From contig JAFGRB010000076.1 in assembly GCA_016935365.1 (NCBI GenBank), positions 1 to 37,590 on the forward strand: a DNA stretch of 37,590 nucleotides, given 5' to 3'. This document shows positions 9,670 through 19,215 of the stretch, piece after piece. The stretch comes from Deltaproteobacteria bacterium. GTDB lineage: Bacteria; Myxococcota; B64-G9. Made by a program: the position numbers and the translations under genes. Numbering within the stretch: the first letter of the stretch is position 1; the number at the start of each line of letters is the position of its first letter. Below the pieces are notes generated by a model. It did no database searches, was not told the DNA's origin, and saw only the letters and a list, made by a program, of their open reading frames with translations.

Positions 9670-10534
9670 CGCGCAAGGGAGACATGGGTACACGCTGATC
9701 GAGCTGATGATCGCGCTCGGCATCCTGGCCGTCGCCTACGTGGCGCTGCTGGAGGCCCAGAGCGGCTCCATTCGCCTGAGCACCTACGGCAAGCAGATCT
9801 CGATCGCCACCTTCCTGGCCCAGGCCAAGATAGAAGAGATCGAGGAGACGCTCCACAAGGAGGGTTTCCCCGACATGGACGACACCGACGAGGGCAACTT
9901 CGAGGACCTCGGCTACCCCAGCTTCAAGTGGCGCCTGGAGATCAACAAGGTCGAGCTGCCGCTCGGCGAGGCGCTGAGCCAGCTGCTGGCCTTCGGCGGC
10001 GAGCAGGGCGAGGAGTCGGGCGCCGGCGGGCTGATGGGCAAGCTGGGCGCGCTCGGGGACGTGTCCGAGCTGGAGAGCATGCTGGGAGGCCAGATCCCCG
10101 ACAACCTCAAGAGCCAGCTCGGCGGCATGCTGGGCGGCGCCGGCGGCGCGAGCGCCCTGAGCTCGATGATCAACCCCGAGATGCTGCGCGGCAACGTCGA
10201 GATGCTCTCCGGCATGATCGAGCAGGCGCTCCGGGAGGTGCACTTGACGGTCTTCTGGGACGAGGGCGGTCCGGGCAGCGAGCTGGTGCTGACGACCCAC
10301 CTGGTCCAGGTGCCGGAGGCATCGGGTGCCGCCGGAGCCGGCATGGCGCCCGCCATCGCCGGCAAGGGCGACCTGACCCGGCCCCAGCCCGGACAGCCCA
10401 CCGGGACGAGCGGGACGACCGGCATCGGCTCCATGAGCCGTTTCAAGACCCAGGGCGGCGGCAAGCCGATCGCCCCCGGCACGGGCGCCATCCGGACCGG
10501 CGCCGGCATGCGGCCCAGGTTCGGCGGCAAGTAG
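9662..10534 (+). CDS. gspI: Minor pseudopilin GspI, enlarged
   Basis: T2SS tip pseudopilin. The leader ends RHG, followed by mature YTLIELMIALGILAV with Glu at +5, and the AQAKIEEIE segment typical of GspI. At 290 residues it is more than twice the usual 120-130. The extra length comes from a Gly/Met/Leu-rich insert (about residues 105-190) between the first strand (KWRLEINKVELP) and the later strand (EVHLTVFWDEGG), plus a low-complexity Gly/Pro/Thr tail after about residue 225. It overlaps gspH by 8 bases. Confidence 0.85.
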   Translation: MSDAQGRHGYTLIELMIALGILAVAYVALLEAQSGSIRLSTYGKQISIATFLAQAKIEEIEETLHKEGFPDMDDTDEGNFEDLGYPSFKWRLEINKVELPLGEALSQLLAFGGEQGEESGAGGLMGKLGALGDVSELESMLGGQIPDNLKSQLGGMLGGAGGASALSSMINPEMLRGNVEMLSGMIEQALREVHLTVFWDEGGPGSELVLTTHLVQVPEASGAAGAGMAPAIAGKGDLTRPQPGQPTGTSGTTGIGSMSRFKTQGGGKPIAPGTGAIRTGAGMRPRFGGK

Positions 10535-10543
10535 GAAGACGGC

Positions 10544-11245
10544 ATGCGGGCTCTTCGAGACAGACGCGGCGGCTTCACCCTGCTCGAGATCATGATCGCC
10601 ATCGCCATCCTCGGGATCGTCATGAGCCTGATCTACGGCAGCTTCGCCCGCACCTTCGAGGTCCGGGACTTCGTCTCCCGGGTCCAGGAGCGCTACCACA
10701 GCGTGCGGGTGGCCATGGAGCGCATGGCCCGCGAGCTCTCCATGGCCTTCATCTACGACTGCCGGGAGCTGGACACGCCGACGGGCGAGCGGCACTTCTG
10801 GACGACCTTCAAGGTGGTGCCGCGCGGCAAGATGGACGAGATCACCTTCTGCTCCTTCGCCCACCTGCGCCTGTTCCGCGACGTGGACGAGTCGGACCAG
10901 AGCGAGATCTCGTACTACAGCCAGGAGGACCCCGAGGACGCCTCCAAGAACAACCTCATCCGCCGGGAGAAGACGCGGATCGACGGCCGGCCCGGCGAGG
11001 GCGGCGAGGAGATGGTGCTGTGTCCCGACATCGAGTCGCTCAACTTCGAGCTCTGGGACGAGGTGGATCAGGACTGGGTGGAGGAGTGGGACTGCAGCCA
11101 GATGGAGCGCCAGAACCAGCTCCCGCGCATGGTGCGCATTACCATGACCGTGGTCGACGAGCACGGCGAGGAGATCCCCTTCACGACCACCACGCGCATC
11201 TTCACCAACAAGCCCCTGGCCAACTGGCTCAAGCCGTCGCAGTGA
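10544..11245 (+). CDS. gspJ: Minor pseudopilin GspJ
   Basis: T2SS tip pseudopilin of 233 residues. The leader ends RRGG, followed by FTLLEIMIAIAILGIV with Glu at +5. A long N-terminal helix follows (RVQERYHSVRVAMERMARELS). The C-terminal beta domain ends with the pattern LPRMVRITMTVVDEHG and TTTRIFTNKPLANW, typical of GspJ. It begins 9 bases after gspI. Confidence 0.9.
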   Translation: MRALRDRRGGFTLLEIMIAIAILGIVMSLIYGSFARTFEVRDFVSRVQERYHSVRVAMERMARELSMAFIYDCRELDTPTGERHFWTTFKVVPRGKMDEITFCSFAHLRLFRDVDESDQSEISYYSQEDPEDASKNNLIRREKTRIDGRPGEGGEEMVLCPDIESLNFELWDEVDQDWVEEWDCSQMERQNQLPRMVRITMTVVDEHGEEIPFTTTTRIFTNKPLANWLKPSQ

Positions 11246-11367
11246 GACGAGAGATGAAGAGGAGAGGATACGAGAGGATGCAACCACCAGCGGCCGAAGC
11301 GGAGCGACCTGGTGGTCGTGAGCATCGGTCCGATGGAGCCGACGCCGGTAAGGAGGGCCGAGGCGCG

Positions 11368-12561
11368 ATGCTGAGTCCTGGGCGCATACGAAGGAACGAG
11401 AGCGGTATGGCCCTGCTGATGGTCCTGGTCACCGTGGCCATCCTCACGGTGGTGGTGGTGGAGTTCGTCTACCAGACCCGGATCAACGTCCAGGTGGCGG
11501 CCAACGTGCGCGATCGGGCCAAGGCCTACTACCTGGCCCGGTCGGCGGTCAGCTTCTCCCGCCTGATACTCTTCTACCAGGGTCAGGTGGACCGCATGAC
11601 CGGCGGCACGATCAAGCTCTACCAGCTCGTGCCCATCGAGAGCGACCTGGCCAAGGCGCTGACGAGCGGCGAGATGGGCGAGGCCTTCGGCCTGAGCGGC
11701 ATCAACCTCGACGAGGGCCGGGGATTCGGCCAGTTCGACGGGAGCTTCCACGCGGAGATCGAGGACGAGTACGCCAAGCTCAACGTCAACTCGCTCGACA
11801 GCCTGCCGTCCATCTCCTCGCCGGTCGCCGCCCAGATCCTGTCGCTGATCGGCGGGCCGCGCTACCGCTCGATGTGGGAGGAGCCCGACAGCCACGGAGA
11901 CTACCACCAGCCGGCGGAGGTCGTGGTGGCGATGCACGACTGGATCGACGCGGACAACACGACCGACACCTTCAACCCGGACATGGTCGTCGCGGATCCC
12001 TTCTCGCAGCCGGCCGTCTTCCTGCAGGGCACGTCCAGCGAGGACTCCCGCTACGACATGCTCAAGGACGCGTACGAGAGCAAGAACAACCCGTTCCTGA
12101 CCGTGGCCGAGCTGCACCTGGTCGAGGGCATCGGCGACGACTTCATGGACGAGTTCTCGGAGAAGCTGACCGTCTACACCGATCCGGCCCTGCTGCAGAA
12201 CCTCACCTCGGTCAACGACCCGGTCACGATGCTGTCGATCCTGTGCATGCAGCCCGAGAACCTCCCGCTGTGCACCGAGCAGGGGCTGCCGCAGCTGCTC
12301 GAGGTGATGGCGATGTTCTTCGAGTTCCGCAGCCTGATGCAGTTCACCTCCTTCATGGTGCCCAACAACCAGGCCATCGCCGGCTTCTTCAACAGCCTGG
12401 GCCCGTCCTTCAACCCCTACTTCATGAAGAACCTGGCCCCCTTCAGCGACACGTTCTCCATCAAGGCGATCGGGGAGCTGGGCGAGGTGGCGGTGACGAT
12501 CCGGACCGTGGTGAAGAACACCGCTTCGGGCCAGGAAGTCCTGTACTGGCGAGTGATGTAG
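11368..12561 (+). CDS. gspK: Minor pseudopilin GspK
   Basis: Tip pseudopilin that caps the T2SS pseudopilus. With the start at 11368 the 397-residue product has a 13-residue leader ending NESG, then mature MALLMVLVTVAILTVVVVEF. It lacks Glu at +5, as GspK proteins normally do. This start has AGGAGG at 11351-11356; in-frame ATGs at 11254 and 11278 would give a long leader of poor composition. The body has the GspK features EDEYAKLNVNSL, a DWID metal-site-like motif and SAM-like helix FLTVAELHLVEGIG. The C-terminus is extended by about 80 Phe/Met-rich residues. Confidence 0.9.
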   Translation: MLSPGRIRRNESGMALLMVLVTVAILTVVVVEFVYQTRINVQVAANVRDRAKAYYLARSAVSFSRLILFYQGQVDRMTGGTIKLYQLVPIESDLAKALTSGEMGEAFGLSGINLDEGRGFGQFDGSFHAEIEDEYAKLNVNSLDSLPSISSPVAAQILSLIGGPRYRSMWEEPDSHGDYHQPAEVVVAMHDWIDADNTTDTFNPDMVVADPFSQPAVFLQGTSSEDSRYDMLKDAYESKNNPFLTVAELHLVEGIGDDFMDEFSEKLTVYTDPALLQNLTSVNDPVTMLSILCMQPENLPLCTEQGLPQLLEVMAMFFEFRSLMQFTSFMVPNNQAIAGFFNSLGPSFNPYFMKNLAPFSDTFSIKAIGELGEVAVTIRTVVKNTASGQEVLYWRVM

Positions 12562-12578
12562 ATCGCGGGAGAACGGCC

Positions 12579-14150
12579 ATGGCACAGATGACCATCGGAC
12601 TCGACCTGGGGAGCCAAGCCATCAAGCTGGTCCGGCTGCGCAGCACCTTCCGCACGGTGGAGGTGGTGGGCTGCGCGAGCGTCGCGGTGCCGATCGACGA
12701 GCGGCCCTACATCGAGCGCGCATCCGAGGCCCTGGCCGGGCTGCAGGTCTCGGCGTCCGACCAGCTCTGCACGGCGCTTCCCGGCGACGAGGTATCCATT
12801 CGCTCCCTGGCGATGCCGTTCACGGTCGCCAAGCGCATCGCCCAGACGATCGGCTTCGAGCTCGAAGGCGTGATCCCCTTCTCGATCGAGGACGTGGTCT
12901 TCGACTACCTGCCGGTCGACAAGGGCCCGAGCGGGACGCGCCTGCTCGTGGCGCTCTGCCAGCGGGATCGCCTCTCGGGCTGGCTCGAGGTGCTCCGGGG
13001 CGCCGGCCTCGACCCCAAGCTGCTGGGCGCCGAGTGCCTGGCCTACAGCAGCCTGGCCAGCATCCTGCCCGTTCCGGCCGAGGGCGAGTCGGCTGCGGTG
13101 ATCGACATCGGCCACCGCCTGACCTCCATCTGCATACTCGGCCACGAGGGCCTGGAGTTCGCCCGGACGCTCTCCGGCGGCGGACACGACGTGACCCAGC
13201 AGCTGGCCGAGACCTACAAGATGGACGCCGACCAGGCCGAGCTCGGCAAGCACCGGGACGCCTTCGTGGAGACCGGCGCCTGGGATGCGGACAGCCCCGA
13301 GGCGGTGATGGTCTCCGACACCGTCAGGCGGCCGGTGGACACCCTGGTGCGCGAGATCCGCCAGACCTTCACCGCCCACCGCAGCCTGGTCCCCCGGAGC
13401 GTGACCCGGATCTGGCTGTGCGGCGGCGGCTCCGAGATCCGCAACCTGGACCGCTACCTGGCAGAGGCCCTCGAGGTCGACGTCGAGCGGCTCGGCGCCG
13501 AACAGCTTGCGCTGCCGGGCATCGAGAAGCTGACCTGCGCCGCCGAGTCTCCGGGCGGCTGGATCAAGGCTCTCAGCCTGGCCCTGCACGCCCACGAGGG
13601 CGGCCGGCGGAACTGGCTCAACCTGCGCAAGGGCGATTACGGCTTCAAGGGAGACTTCTCTCACATGCGCGGCATGGTCGTCCACGTGGCCGTGGCCCTC
13701 ATCATCCTGCTCTTCCTGGCCGTCGGCCACGGGCTGGTGAGCTACTTCAGCCTGCGCTCGGCCAGGCGGGTGCTGGACGGGCGCATCCAGGAGGTCACCA
13801 AGACGGTGCTCGGCAAGCCCTATGACAACCTCGAGGTCGCGCTCTCGCTCATCAAGGAGAAAGTCTCTCCGGAAAACGGCGAGTCCTTGCCCAAGTCGAC
13901 CGCCGTGGACAGCCTGCGCGAGATCCACGCCCGGATGCCCGAGGATCTCAAGCTGCGGCTCAAGCTGGTCGACATCACGCCCAAGAAGATCCGCATCGAG
14001 GGCTTCACCGACAACTTCGAGTCGATCAGCTTGATCAAGGCCGCCCTCGAGAAGCACGAGTGCTTCAAGGAGATCCAGGAGGGCAAGAGCCGCAGGGACA
14101 AGAAGACCAACGAGGTGGAGTTCACACTCGACATCGTCAACGGTTGCTGA
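12579..14150 (+). CDS. gspL: Type II secretion GspL with PilM-like ATPase fold and PilN-like domain
   Basis: Links the ATPase GspE to the periplasmic T2SS parts; 523 residues. The cytoplasmic part (1-360) is actin-like and close to PilM, keeping nucleotide-site-like motifs LDLGSQAIKLVRL near the N-terminus, IDIGHRLTSICIL, and CGGGSEIRNLDRYL. One membrane helix follows (about 370-395, VALIILLFLAVGHGL), then a PilN-like periplasmic ferredoxin-like domain with LREIHARMPEDLKL and the strand pattern KIRIEGFTDNFESI. This is a fusion of the two roles that are split into pilM and pilN in type IV pili. Confidence 0.9.
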   Translation: MAQMTIGLDLGSQAIKLVRLRSTFRTVEVVGCASVAVPIDERPYIERASEALAGLQVSASDQLCTALPGDEVSIRSLAMPFTVAKRIAQTIGFELEGVIPFSIEDVVFDYLPVDKGPSGTRLLVALCQRDRLSGWLEVLRGAGLDPKLLGAECLAYSSLASILPVPAEGESAAVIDIGHRLTSICILGHEGLEFARTLSGGGHDVTQQLAETYKMDADQAELGKHRDAFVETGAWDADSPEAVMVSDTVRRPVDTLVREIRQTFTAHRSLVPRSVTRIWLCGGGSEIRNLDRYLAEALEVDVERLGAEQLALPGIEKLTCAAESPGGWIKALSLALHAHEGGRRNWLNLRKGDYGFKGDFSHMRGMVVHVAVALIILLFLAVGHGLVSYFSLRSARRVLDGRIQEVTKTVLGKPYDNLEVALSLIKEKVSPENGESLPKSTAVDSLREIHARMPEDLKLRLKLVDITPKKIRIEGFTDNFESISLIKAALEKHECFKEIQEGKSRRDKKTNEVEFTLDIVNGC

Positions 14151-14168
14151 GCGACCGGGGAAGGCACC

Positions 14169-14777
14169 ATGGCCAGACTGGGCGACAAGATCGAAAACCT
14201 CATGGCGGGCTGGCAACGCCTGAGCCAGCGCGAGCGCTTGATGGTCGGCGGGGTGGCCGTCGCGCTCGTCGCCTTCATCGGCTTCTTCGTCCACATGTGG
14301 TTCTCCTCGAGCCTGACCTCGATGGACAAGCAGATCGCCGGCCTGACCGAGAAGCTCCAGACGATCATCGACATGCGATCCGAGTACGAGGCGGCCAAGC
14401 AGGAGCAGAAGCTGGCCCAGGCCCGCATGCGCAAGGGCGCTCAGATCGACCTGAAGGCGACCGTCGAGCACCAGGCCGAGCAGCTGGGCGTCCACATCGA
14501 GGACATGAAGACCAGCGCGCCCAACGTCGACACCGAGTCGCGCATCAAGGAGAACCGGGTGACGGTCAACATCGAGCTCATCACGATCGATCGCCTGGTC
14601 GACTTCCTGGCGGGCATCGAGCGCAGCAGCAGCACCGTGGCCGTGCGCAAGCTGCGGGTCAAGAACAGCTTCAAGCAACCCGACCACCTCGAGGTCAGCT
14701 TCACGGTGTCGAACTTCCAGCTCCTGGAGGAAGGCCCCGAGGAGGCCAAGGCAGGGCCGGCCAAGAAAGCGAAATGA
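14169..14777 (+). CDS. gspM: Type II secretion GspM (PilO-like)
   Basis: Inner-membrane partner of GspL; 202 residues. It has a short cytoplasmic N-terminus containing LSQRERLMVGG, a hallmark of GspM. A membrane helix (about 26-46) follows, then a coiled-coil and a periplasmic ferredoxin-like domain with LVDFLAGIERSSSTVAVRKLRV. The C-terminus is a Lys/Ala-rich tail. It starts 18 bases after gspL and its stop overlaps the gspN start. Confidence 0.9.
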   Translation: MARLGDKIENLMAGWQRLSQRERLMVGGVAVALVAFIGFFVHMWFSSSLTSMDKQIAGLTEKLQTIIDMRSEYEAAKQEQKLAQARMRKGAQIDLKATVEHQAEQLGVHIEDMKTSAPNVDTESRIKENRVTVNIELITIDRLVDFLAGIERSSSTVAVRKLRVKNSFKQPDHLEVSFTVSNFQLLEEGPEEAKAGPAKKAK

Positions 14778-15727
14778 TCATGCAGAGCACCGTCGCCAAG
14801 GCCATCGTCTATCCCGTCTTCTTCCTGCTGTGCCTGCTGTTCTTCCTGGTGCGCGGCTTTCCCGTCCAGGTGCTGACCAAGCAGGTCACCTTCGAGGCCG
14901 AGCGGAGGCTAGGCCTCAAGGTCCAGTTCGGCAGCCTGGAGACGCTCTTTCCCAACGGGGTCGAGGCCGAGACGCTGCGCCTGATCAAGCCGGCCGAGAA
15001 GGAAGGCGAGGCGGGCTTCTCCCTGCTCGTCGATCGGGCCCAGGCCCGGATCTCCTTGCTGGGCCTGATGTTCGGCGACAAGGACGTCTCGTTCGAGACC
15101 GAGCTGCTCGGTGGCAAGCTGAGCGGAGAGCTGGAGCTGGGCAAGGACCGGACGCGCGTCGAGTGCCAGCTCGCCGCGCTCAACGTGGCCCGCCTGCCCA
15201 TCTGGGTCGATCTCTTCGGCCTGCCGCTGGCCGGCAAGCTCGGCGGCGATCTGCAGCTCGACATCTCGCAGGCCGACTACAAGGACAGCAAGGGCAAGAT
15301 CGCCCTGCAGCTGGAGCAGGCGGGCCTGGGCGCGGGCAAGATCAAGGGCTTCCAGGTCCCGCCCATCAGCCTCGGCAAGCCGCGCCTGCAGCTGAAGGTG
15401 GCCAACGGCAAGGCGGAGATCGAGACCTTCGAGGTGAACTCGGACGACGTGGAGGCCAGCCTGGAAGGCTACTTCCTGCTCCAGAAGGAGCTCAGCCGGA
15501 TGACCTCGCGCTGCAAGGTGCACTTCAAGCTCTCGGACAAGAAGTACGAGGAGTTCCTGGCCCAGATCCCGCCCGAGCTGCAGCAGTTCGCGACGCAGAA
15601 CGTCGACCAGGCCCGCGACAAGGACGGGGCCTTCCACTTCAGCCTCTACGGCCCCCTGAGCACGATGCAGTTCAGGCCGCTGCGCGGCGGCGTCGGCGGC
15701 AAGCCGCGCCGGCCGAAGAGGAAGTGA
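14774..15727 (+). CDS. gspN: Type II secretion GspN, deltaproteobacterial type
   Basis: Last gene of the T2SS operon; 317 residues. One N-terminal membrane segment (IVYPVFFLLCLLFFLV) is followed by a periplasmic AsmA-like, beta-rich domain with repeated strand patterns (SLLVDRAQARISLLGL, GKLGGDLQLDISQADYKD). The start at 14774 overlaps the gspM stop by 4 bases; an in-frame ATG at 14780 is also possible. Family assignment rests on position, topology and the AsmA-like repeats. Confidence 0.8.
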   Translation: MIMQSTVAKAIVYPVFFLLCLLFFLVRGFPVQVLTKQVTFEAERRLGLKVQFGSLETLFPNGVEAETLRLIKPAEKEGEAGFSLLVDRAQARISLLGLMFGDKDVSFETELLGGKLSGELELGKDRTRVECQLAALNVARLPIWVDLFGLPLAGKLGGDLQLDISQADYKDSKGKIALQLEQAGLGAGKIKGFQVPPISLGKPRLQLKVANGKAEIETFEVNSDDVEASLEGYFLLQKELSRMTSRCKVHFKLSDKKYEEFLAQIPPELQQFATQNVDQARDKDGAFHFSLYGPLSTMQFRPLRGGVGGKPRRPKRK

Positions 15728-15848
15728 TCCAGCGCTACACGGTCTCTCGGTGCGAGCGGACACCCGAGCCGATCACCAAGGCCAGCCCGACCAGAGAGAG
15801 CGAAGACCGCGACCTGCTGTGGATAGAAATGGCCGTGTGCCTTCCCGG

Positions 15849-16523
15849 CTAGCGCAGCACGAACTTGAACTTCTCGTCGCAGATGAAGATCTCGTCCCCG
15901 TCGCGGATCTTCATCTTCTCGATCCGCTCGCCCTTGTACCAGGTCCCGTTGGCGGAGCCCAGGTCCTCGATGAAGAACTCCCCGCGCTCGCGCGTGATGA
16001 TGGCGTGCTCGCGCGAGACCTTGACCGAGTTGATGACCAGATCGCACTTGCTCGATCGACCGATGATGTAGATGTCCTTGTCGATCTTCTCGGCGTCGCC
16101 GTCCTCGTTGACGATGAACAGGCCCTTCTTGTTGTCCTTGGGCGGCCGGGGTGCAGGCCGCGGCGGGCGCTTGACCGGTCCGGGCGCGCCGGCCGGTCCA
16201 GGCGGCGCCGACGGCGCCGACGGCGCGGGCGGTGCCGTCGGCCGGCCGCCCGTCTCCCGGGTGCGGCCGGGGCCGAACTTCTGCTGCGGCTTGGAGGGCG
16301 GCGGCGGGCGCGGTCTGGCCTGCGGCGGCGCCGGCAGCTCCTTGTCCCCGGCCGGCGGCGCCACGTCTGCCGGGACGGGGTTGATGAAGCCGAGCCGGAG
16401 CGCCATCTCGAACATGGCCTGGGCGACCAGCACGTCCAAGTCGCTGCCCGACTCCTCGGCCAGGCTCTCGTACACTTCCCAGAGCGGATCGCTGATGGAA
16501 ATCTGCCGCGGCCTACCGGCCAT
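15849..16523 (-). CDS. FHA-domain protein with ribbon-helix-helix-like N-terminus
   Basis: A 224-residue protein with three parts. Residues about 1-48 (GRPRQISISDPLWEVYESLA and the following helices) look like a ribbon-helix-helix DNA-binding unit. Residues about 50-130 are a Pro/Ala/Gly-rich linker. Residues about 135-224 form an FHA phosphothreonine-binding domain with all the key motifs: IIGRSSKCD, SREHAII, and NGTW. It would bind a phosphorylated partner, most likely a target of a Ser/Thr kinase, and may act on DNA. It is convergent with gspN and has its own promoter, so a link with secretion is only positional. Confidence 0.8.
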   Translation of the reverse strand: MAGRPRQISISDPLWEVYESLAEESGSDLDVLVAQAMFEMALRLGFINPVPADVAPPAGDKELPAPPQARPRPPPPSKPQQKFGPGRTRETGGRPTAPPAPSAPSAPPGPAGAPGPVKRPPRPAPRPPKDNKKGLFIVNEDGDAEKIDKDIYIIGRSSKCDLVINSVKVSREHAIITRERGEFFIEDLGSANGTWYKGERIEKMKIRDGDEIFICDEKFKFVLR

Positions 16524-16588
16524 GTCTCACACCTCTTCGCAACCCTGAAAAGCTGCCGTAATGTATGCGCTTTTCTCTAACCGTCTCG

Positions 16589-16618
16589 ACTATACCAGCC
16601 CGTGATTCGGTCTGTCAA
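16589..16618 (-). promoter_or_regulatory. Sigma-70-type promoter of the FHA gene
   Basis: Read on the minus strand, TTGACA (16618-16613) is separated by 18 bases from TATAGT (16594-16589), giving a near-consensus housekeeping promoter ahead of the FHA start at 16523. An inverted repeat, AAAAGC/GCTTTT (16548-16553 and 16569-16574), lies in the leader and could be an operator. Confidence 0.65.
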
Positions 16619-16635
16619 CTTTCGCTCCCCGGCAT

Positions 16636-17907
16636 CTATTCGCCCGAGGCGCGCACCGTGGCCCCGTCCGGCACGTCGCCTTTGAAGTCCCCGCCGCCCG
16701 CACCCGACTCGCAGACCACGTTGGCGCCGAGCGAGACCCCGTCCGGCACCTGCACGTCCTTGCCGAGCACGCTCAGCCCGTCGAGCTGGCACTTCGCGTA
16801 CTCGGCGTTGGGCGCCGCCTTGCTCCCGCCCAGGATCCGGGCGCCTGCGCCCAGGATCACGCCCTTGTCGAGCACGGCGCGCCTGACCACGGCGCCGCGG
16901 CGGATCACGACCCCGTGCATCAAGATCGCGTCCTCCACCTCGGCTCCGGCCTCCACCGTCACATCCGGAGAGAGCACCGAGCGGCGCACGCGGCCGTCGA
17001 TCCGGCAGCCGTCCGACACCAGGACCTGATCGCAGCTCGCCGCGGTGCCGAAGCGCACCGGCGGGCGATCGCCGACCTGGCGCGGATCGTCGCGGGTGCC
17101 GATCTCCCAGCGGTCGAGATCGAGCCCGCTCGAAGGTCGCAGCAGGTCCATGTTGGCCTGGAAGTACGACGAAATCGTCCCCACATCGCGCCAGTAGCCG
17201 TCGAAGCGGTGGACCAGCATGCGCTTTGGGCCCAGCAGCCTCGGCATGATGTCGTGGCCGAAGTCGTTGCCGATCCGGGTGGCCACGATGCGCTCGAGCG
17301 CCTCGACCAGGCAGGGCCACTCGAAGACGTAGATGCCCATCGAGGCCAGCCGGGTGTCCGCCCGGGCCGGCTTCTCCTCGAAGCGCGTGATGCTCCCCTC
17401 GCCGTCGGCCCAGATCATGCCGAAGCGGGAGACGTCCTCTGCGGCCACGTCCATGACCGCGATGCTCACGTCCGCCTTCCGGCTCACGTGCTCGGCGACC
17501 ATGCGCTGGTAGTCCATCCGGTAGATGTGGTCCCCGCTGAGCACGAGCACGCGCTCGGGCTTCATGGCCTTCATAAAGTCCATGTTCTGCCAGATGGCAT
17601 CGGCCGTGCCCTGGTACCAGTCCGAGTCGGCCTCGCCGGTGCGCGGCGGCAAGGTGTGCACTCCCCGCAGGTGGCCGTAGAGGTTCCAGGCCTCGCCCAC
17701 CCCGATGTGCTCCATGAGCGACAGCGGCTTGTACTGGGTGAGCACGCCGGCGTGATCGAGCTCGGCGTGCATGACGTTGCTGAGCGCGAAATCGATGATC
17801 CGGTACCGGCCGCCGAAGGGCACGGCCGGCTTGGCGCGGTGCTTGACCAGCACGCCGAGCCGGGTGCCGCCTCCGCCGGCCAGCAGCATGACCAGGGGCT
17901 TCTTCAT
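16636..17907 (-). CDS. GlgC-type nucleotidyltransferase, catalytic paralogue
   Basis: Resembles glucose-1-phosphate adenylyltransferase, which makes ADP-glucose for glycogen or trehalose synthesis; 423 residues. The nucleotide-binding signature LAGGGGTRL is intact at residues 9-17, followed by [29 protein letters not shown] holds the catalytic Asp and FEEKPA the sugar-phosphate-binding Lys. A left-handed beta-helix repeat region with hexapeptide pattern occupies about 300-420. The start overlaps the stop of the second paralogue by 4 bases (ATGA), with AAGGGAG upstream, so the two are translated as a pair. A regulated heteromer is likely; the exact sugar nucleotide is not shown by sequence alone. 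Confidence 0.85.
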   Translation of the reverse strand: MKKPLVMLLAGGGGTRLGVLVKHRAKPAVPFGGRYRIIDFALSNVMHAELDHAGVLTQYKPLSLMEHIGVGEAWNLYGHLRGVHTLPPRTGEADSDWYQGTADAIWQNMDFMKAMKPERVLVLSGDHIYRMDYQRMVAEHVSRKADVSIAVMDVAAEDVSRFGMIWADGEGSITRFEEKPARADTRLASMGIYVFEWPCLVEALERIVATRIGNDFGHDIMPRLLGPKRMLVHRFDGYWRDVGTISSYFQANMDLLRPSSGLDLDRWEIGTRDDPRQVGDRPPVRFGTAASCDQVLVSDGCRIDGRVRRSVLSPDVTVEAGAEVEDAILMHGVVIRRGAVVRRAVLDKGVILGAGARILGGSKAAPNAEYAKCQLDGLSVLGKDVQVPDGVSLGANVVCESGAGGGDFKGDVPDGATVRASGE

Positions 17908-19190
17908 GCCGCACTCCCTTCTTCCTTGCGCAGCGTCCTGCCGGACTCGAGCGCCGCGGCCGGCCAATCGCCCTCTCCGAGCTCGGGCTCGACGATGCAG
18001 TTGCGCCCCACCTCGGCGCCTTCGGGCACGCGGGCTGCCTTGCCCACGAGGCTGACCCCGCTCGCGAGCGCCCGGGGGATGTCGCAGTTGGGCACATCCG
18101 GCGAGCCCAGGCCGATCCTGGCCCCCGCGCCGACCTCGACGCCCTTGTCCAGCACCGCCCGGTCCACCCGGGCTCCGGCGCGCACCTTGCAGTCGTGCAG
18201 TACGACGCTGTCTACCACCTCGGCGCCGGCCTCCACCTCGACCCCGGGGCTGAGCACGCTGCGCCGGACCCTGCCGGCCACCCGCGCGCCGGGCGAGACG
18301 ATCGCATCGACGCACTCGGCCGAGCTCTCGATCCGCGCCGGGGGCTGATCGCCGAGCCCGCGGAGCTGCTTGCGGGTCCGCACACCCCAGTCGCCCAGGC
18401 GGATGGCCGGCTCGTCGCCGAGCAGGTCCATGTGCGCACCGTGGTACGTGTCGACCGACCGGGCGTATCGCCAGTAGCCGTCGTGCTCGTAGGCGAAGAC
18501 CTTGTCCGAGCTGACCATGGCCGGCAGCACCTCGTCGTAGAGCTGCAGGCTGCGGCCCGTGCGGGCATTCTCCTCCAGGCGCGCGATGAGCACCTCGGTC
18601 CGGAAGAGGTAGATGGTCAGCGAGACGAGATCCGAGCGCGGCTCGGCCGGCTTCTCCTCGTAGCCGATCACGCGCCCTTTCCCGTCCACCTCGGCGAAGC
18701 CGAAGCGGCTGCGGCCGCGGTCCGGAAGAATTCGCTTGACCACCATGGTCAGGTCGGCCCCCGTGCGGCGGTGCTGGTCGACGAACGGCCTCAGGTCCAT
18801 GCTGTAGATATGATCGCCCGACAGCACCATGACGTCCCGCGGCCGGTACCGGCGCACGAAGTGCAGGTTCTGGTAGACCGCGTCGGCCGTGCCGCGGTAC
18901 CACTCGCTGCCCGAGTGCGCGGTGAAGGGCGGCAGGATCTTCAGTCCCCGCCCCCTTCCCAGGAGGTCCCAGGGCGCGCCCGTGCCCAGGTGATCGATGA
19001 GCGAGGACGGGCGGTAGAGGCTCAGCACCCCCACCTGCTCCAGATCGGCCCGCATGAGGTTGGAGAGCGCGAAGTCGATGATCCGGTACTGCCCGCCGAA
19101 AGGCACGGCCGCCTTGGGTCGGACCAGGGTCAGCACCGAGAGCTCCTCGACACGCCCTCCGGCCAGGACCACGGCGATGACATCTCTCAT
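17904..19190 (-). CDS. GlgC-type paralogue lacking the GTR nucleotide signature
   Basis: 428 residues, the same fold as the downstream gene: [34 protein letters not shown] and a beta-helix C-terminus. The nucleotide-binding loop reads [13 protein letters not shown], so the GxGTR signature with its essential Arg is lost. In Firmicutes the GlgD subunit, likewise without this signature, regulates the catalytic GlgC. By analogy this is probably a non-catalytic regulatory subunit, although it keeps the Asp and Lys of the sugar-phosphate site. GGAGG precedes the start at 19190. Confidence 0.8.
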   Translation of the reverse strand: MRDVIAVVLAGGRVEELSVLTLVRPKAAVPFGGQYRIIDFALSNLMRADLEQVGVLSLYRPSSLIDHLGTGAPWDLLGRGRGLKILPPFTAHSGSEWYRGTADAVYQNLHFVRRYRPRDVMVLSGDHIYSMDLRPFVDQHRRTGADLTMVVKRILPDRGRSRFGFAEVDGKGRVIGYEEKPAEPRSDLVSLTIYLFRTEVLIARLEENARTGRSLQLYDEVLPAMVSSDKVFAYEHDGYWRYARSVDTYHGAHMDLLGDEPAIRLGDWGVRTRKQLRGLGDQPPARIESSAECVDAIVSPGARVAGRVRRSVLSPGVEVEAGAEVVDSVVLHDCKVRAGARVDRAVLDKGVEVGAGARIGLGSPDVPNCDIPRALASGVSLVGKAARVPEGAEVGRNCIVEPELGEGDWPAAALESGRTLRKEEGSAA

Positions 19191-19215
19191 GGCGAATCCT
19201 CCGAGCTGCCCGGGA

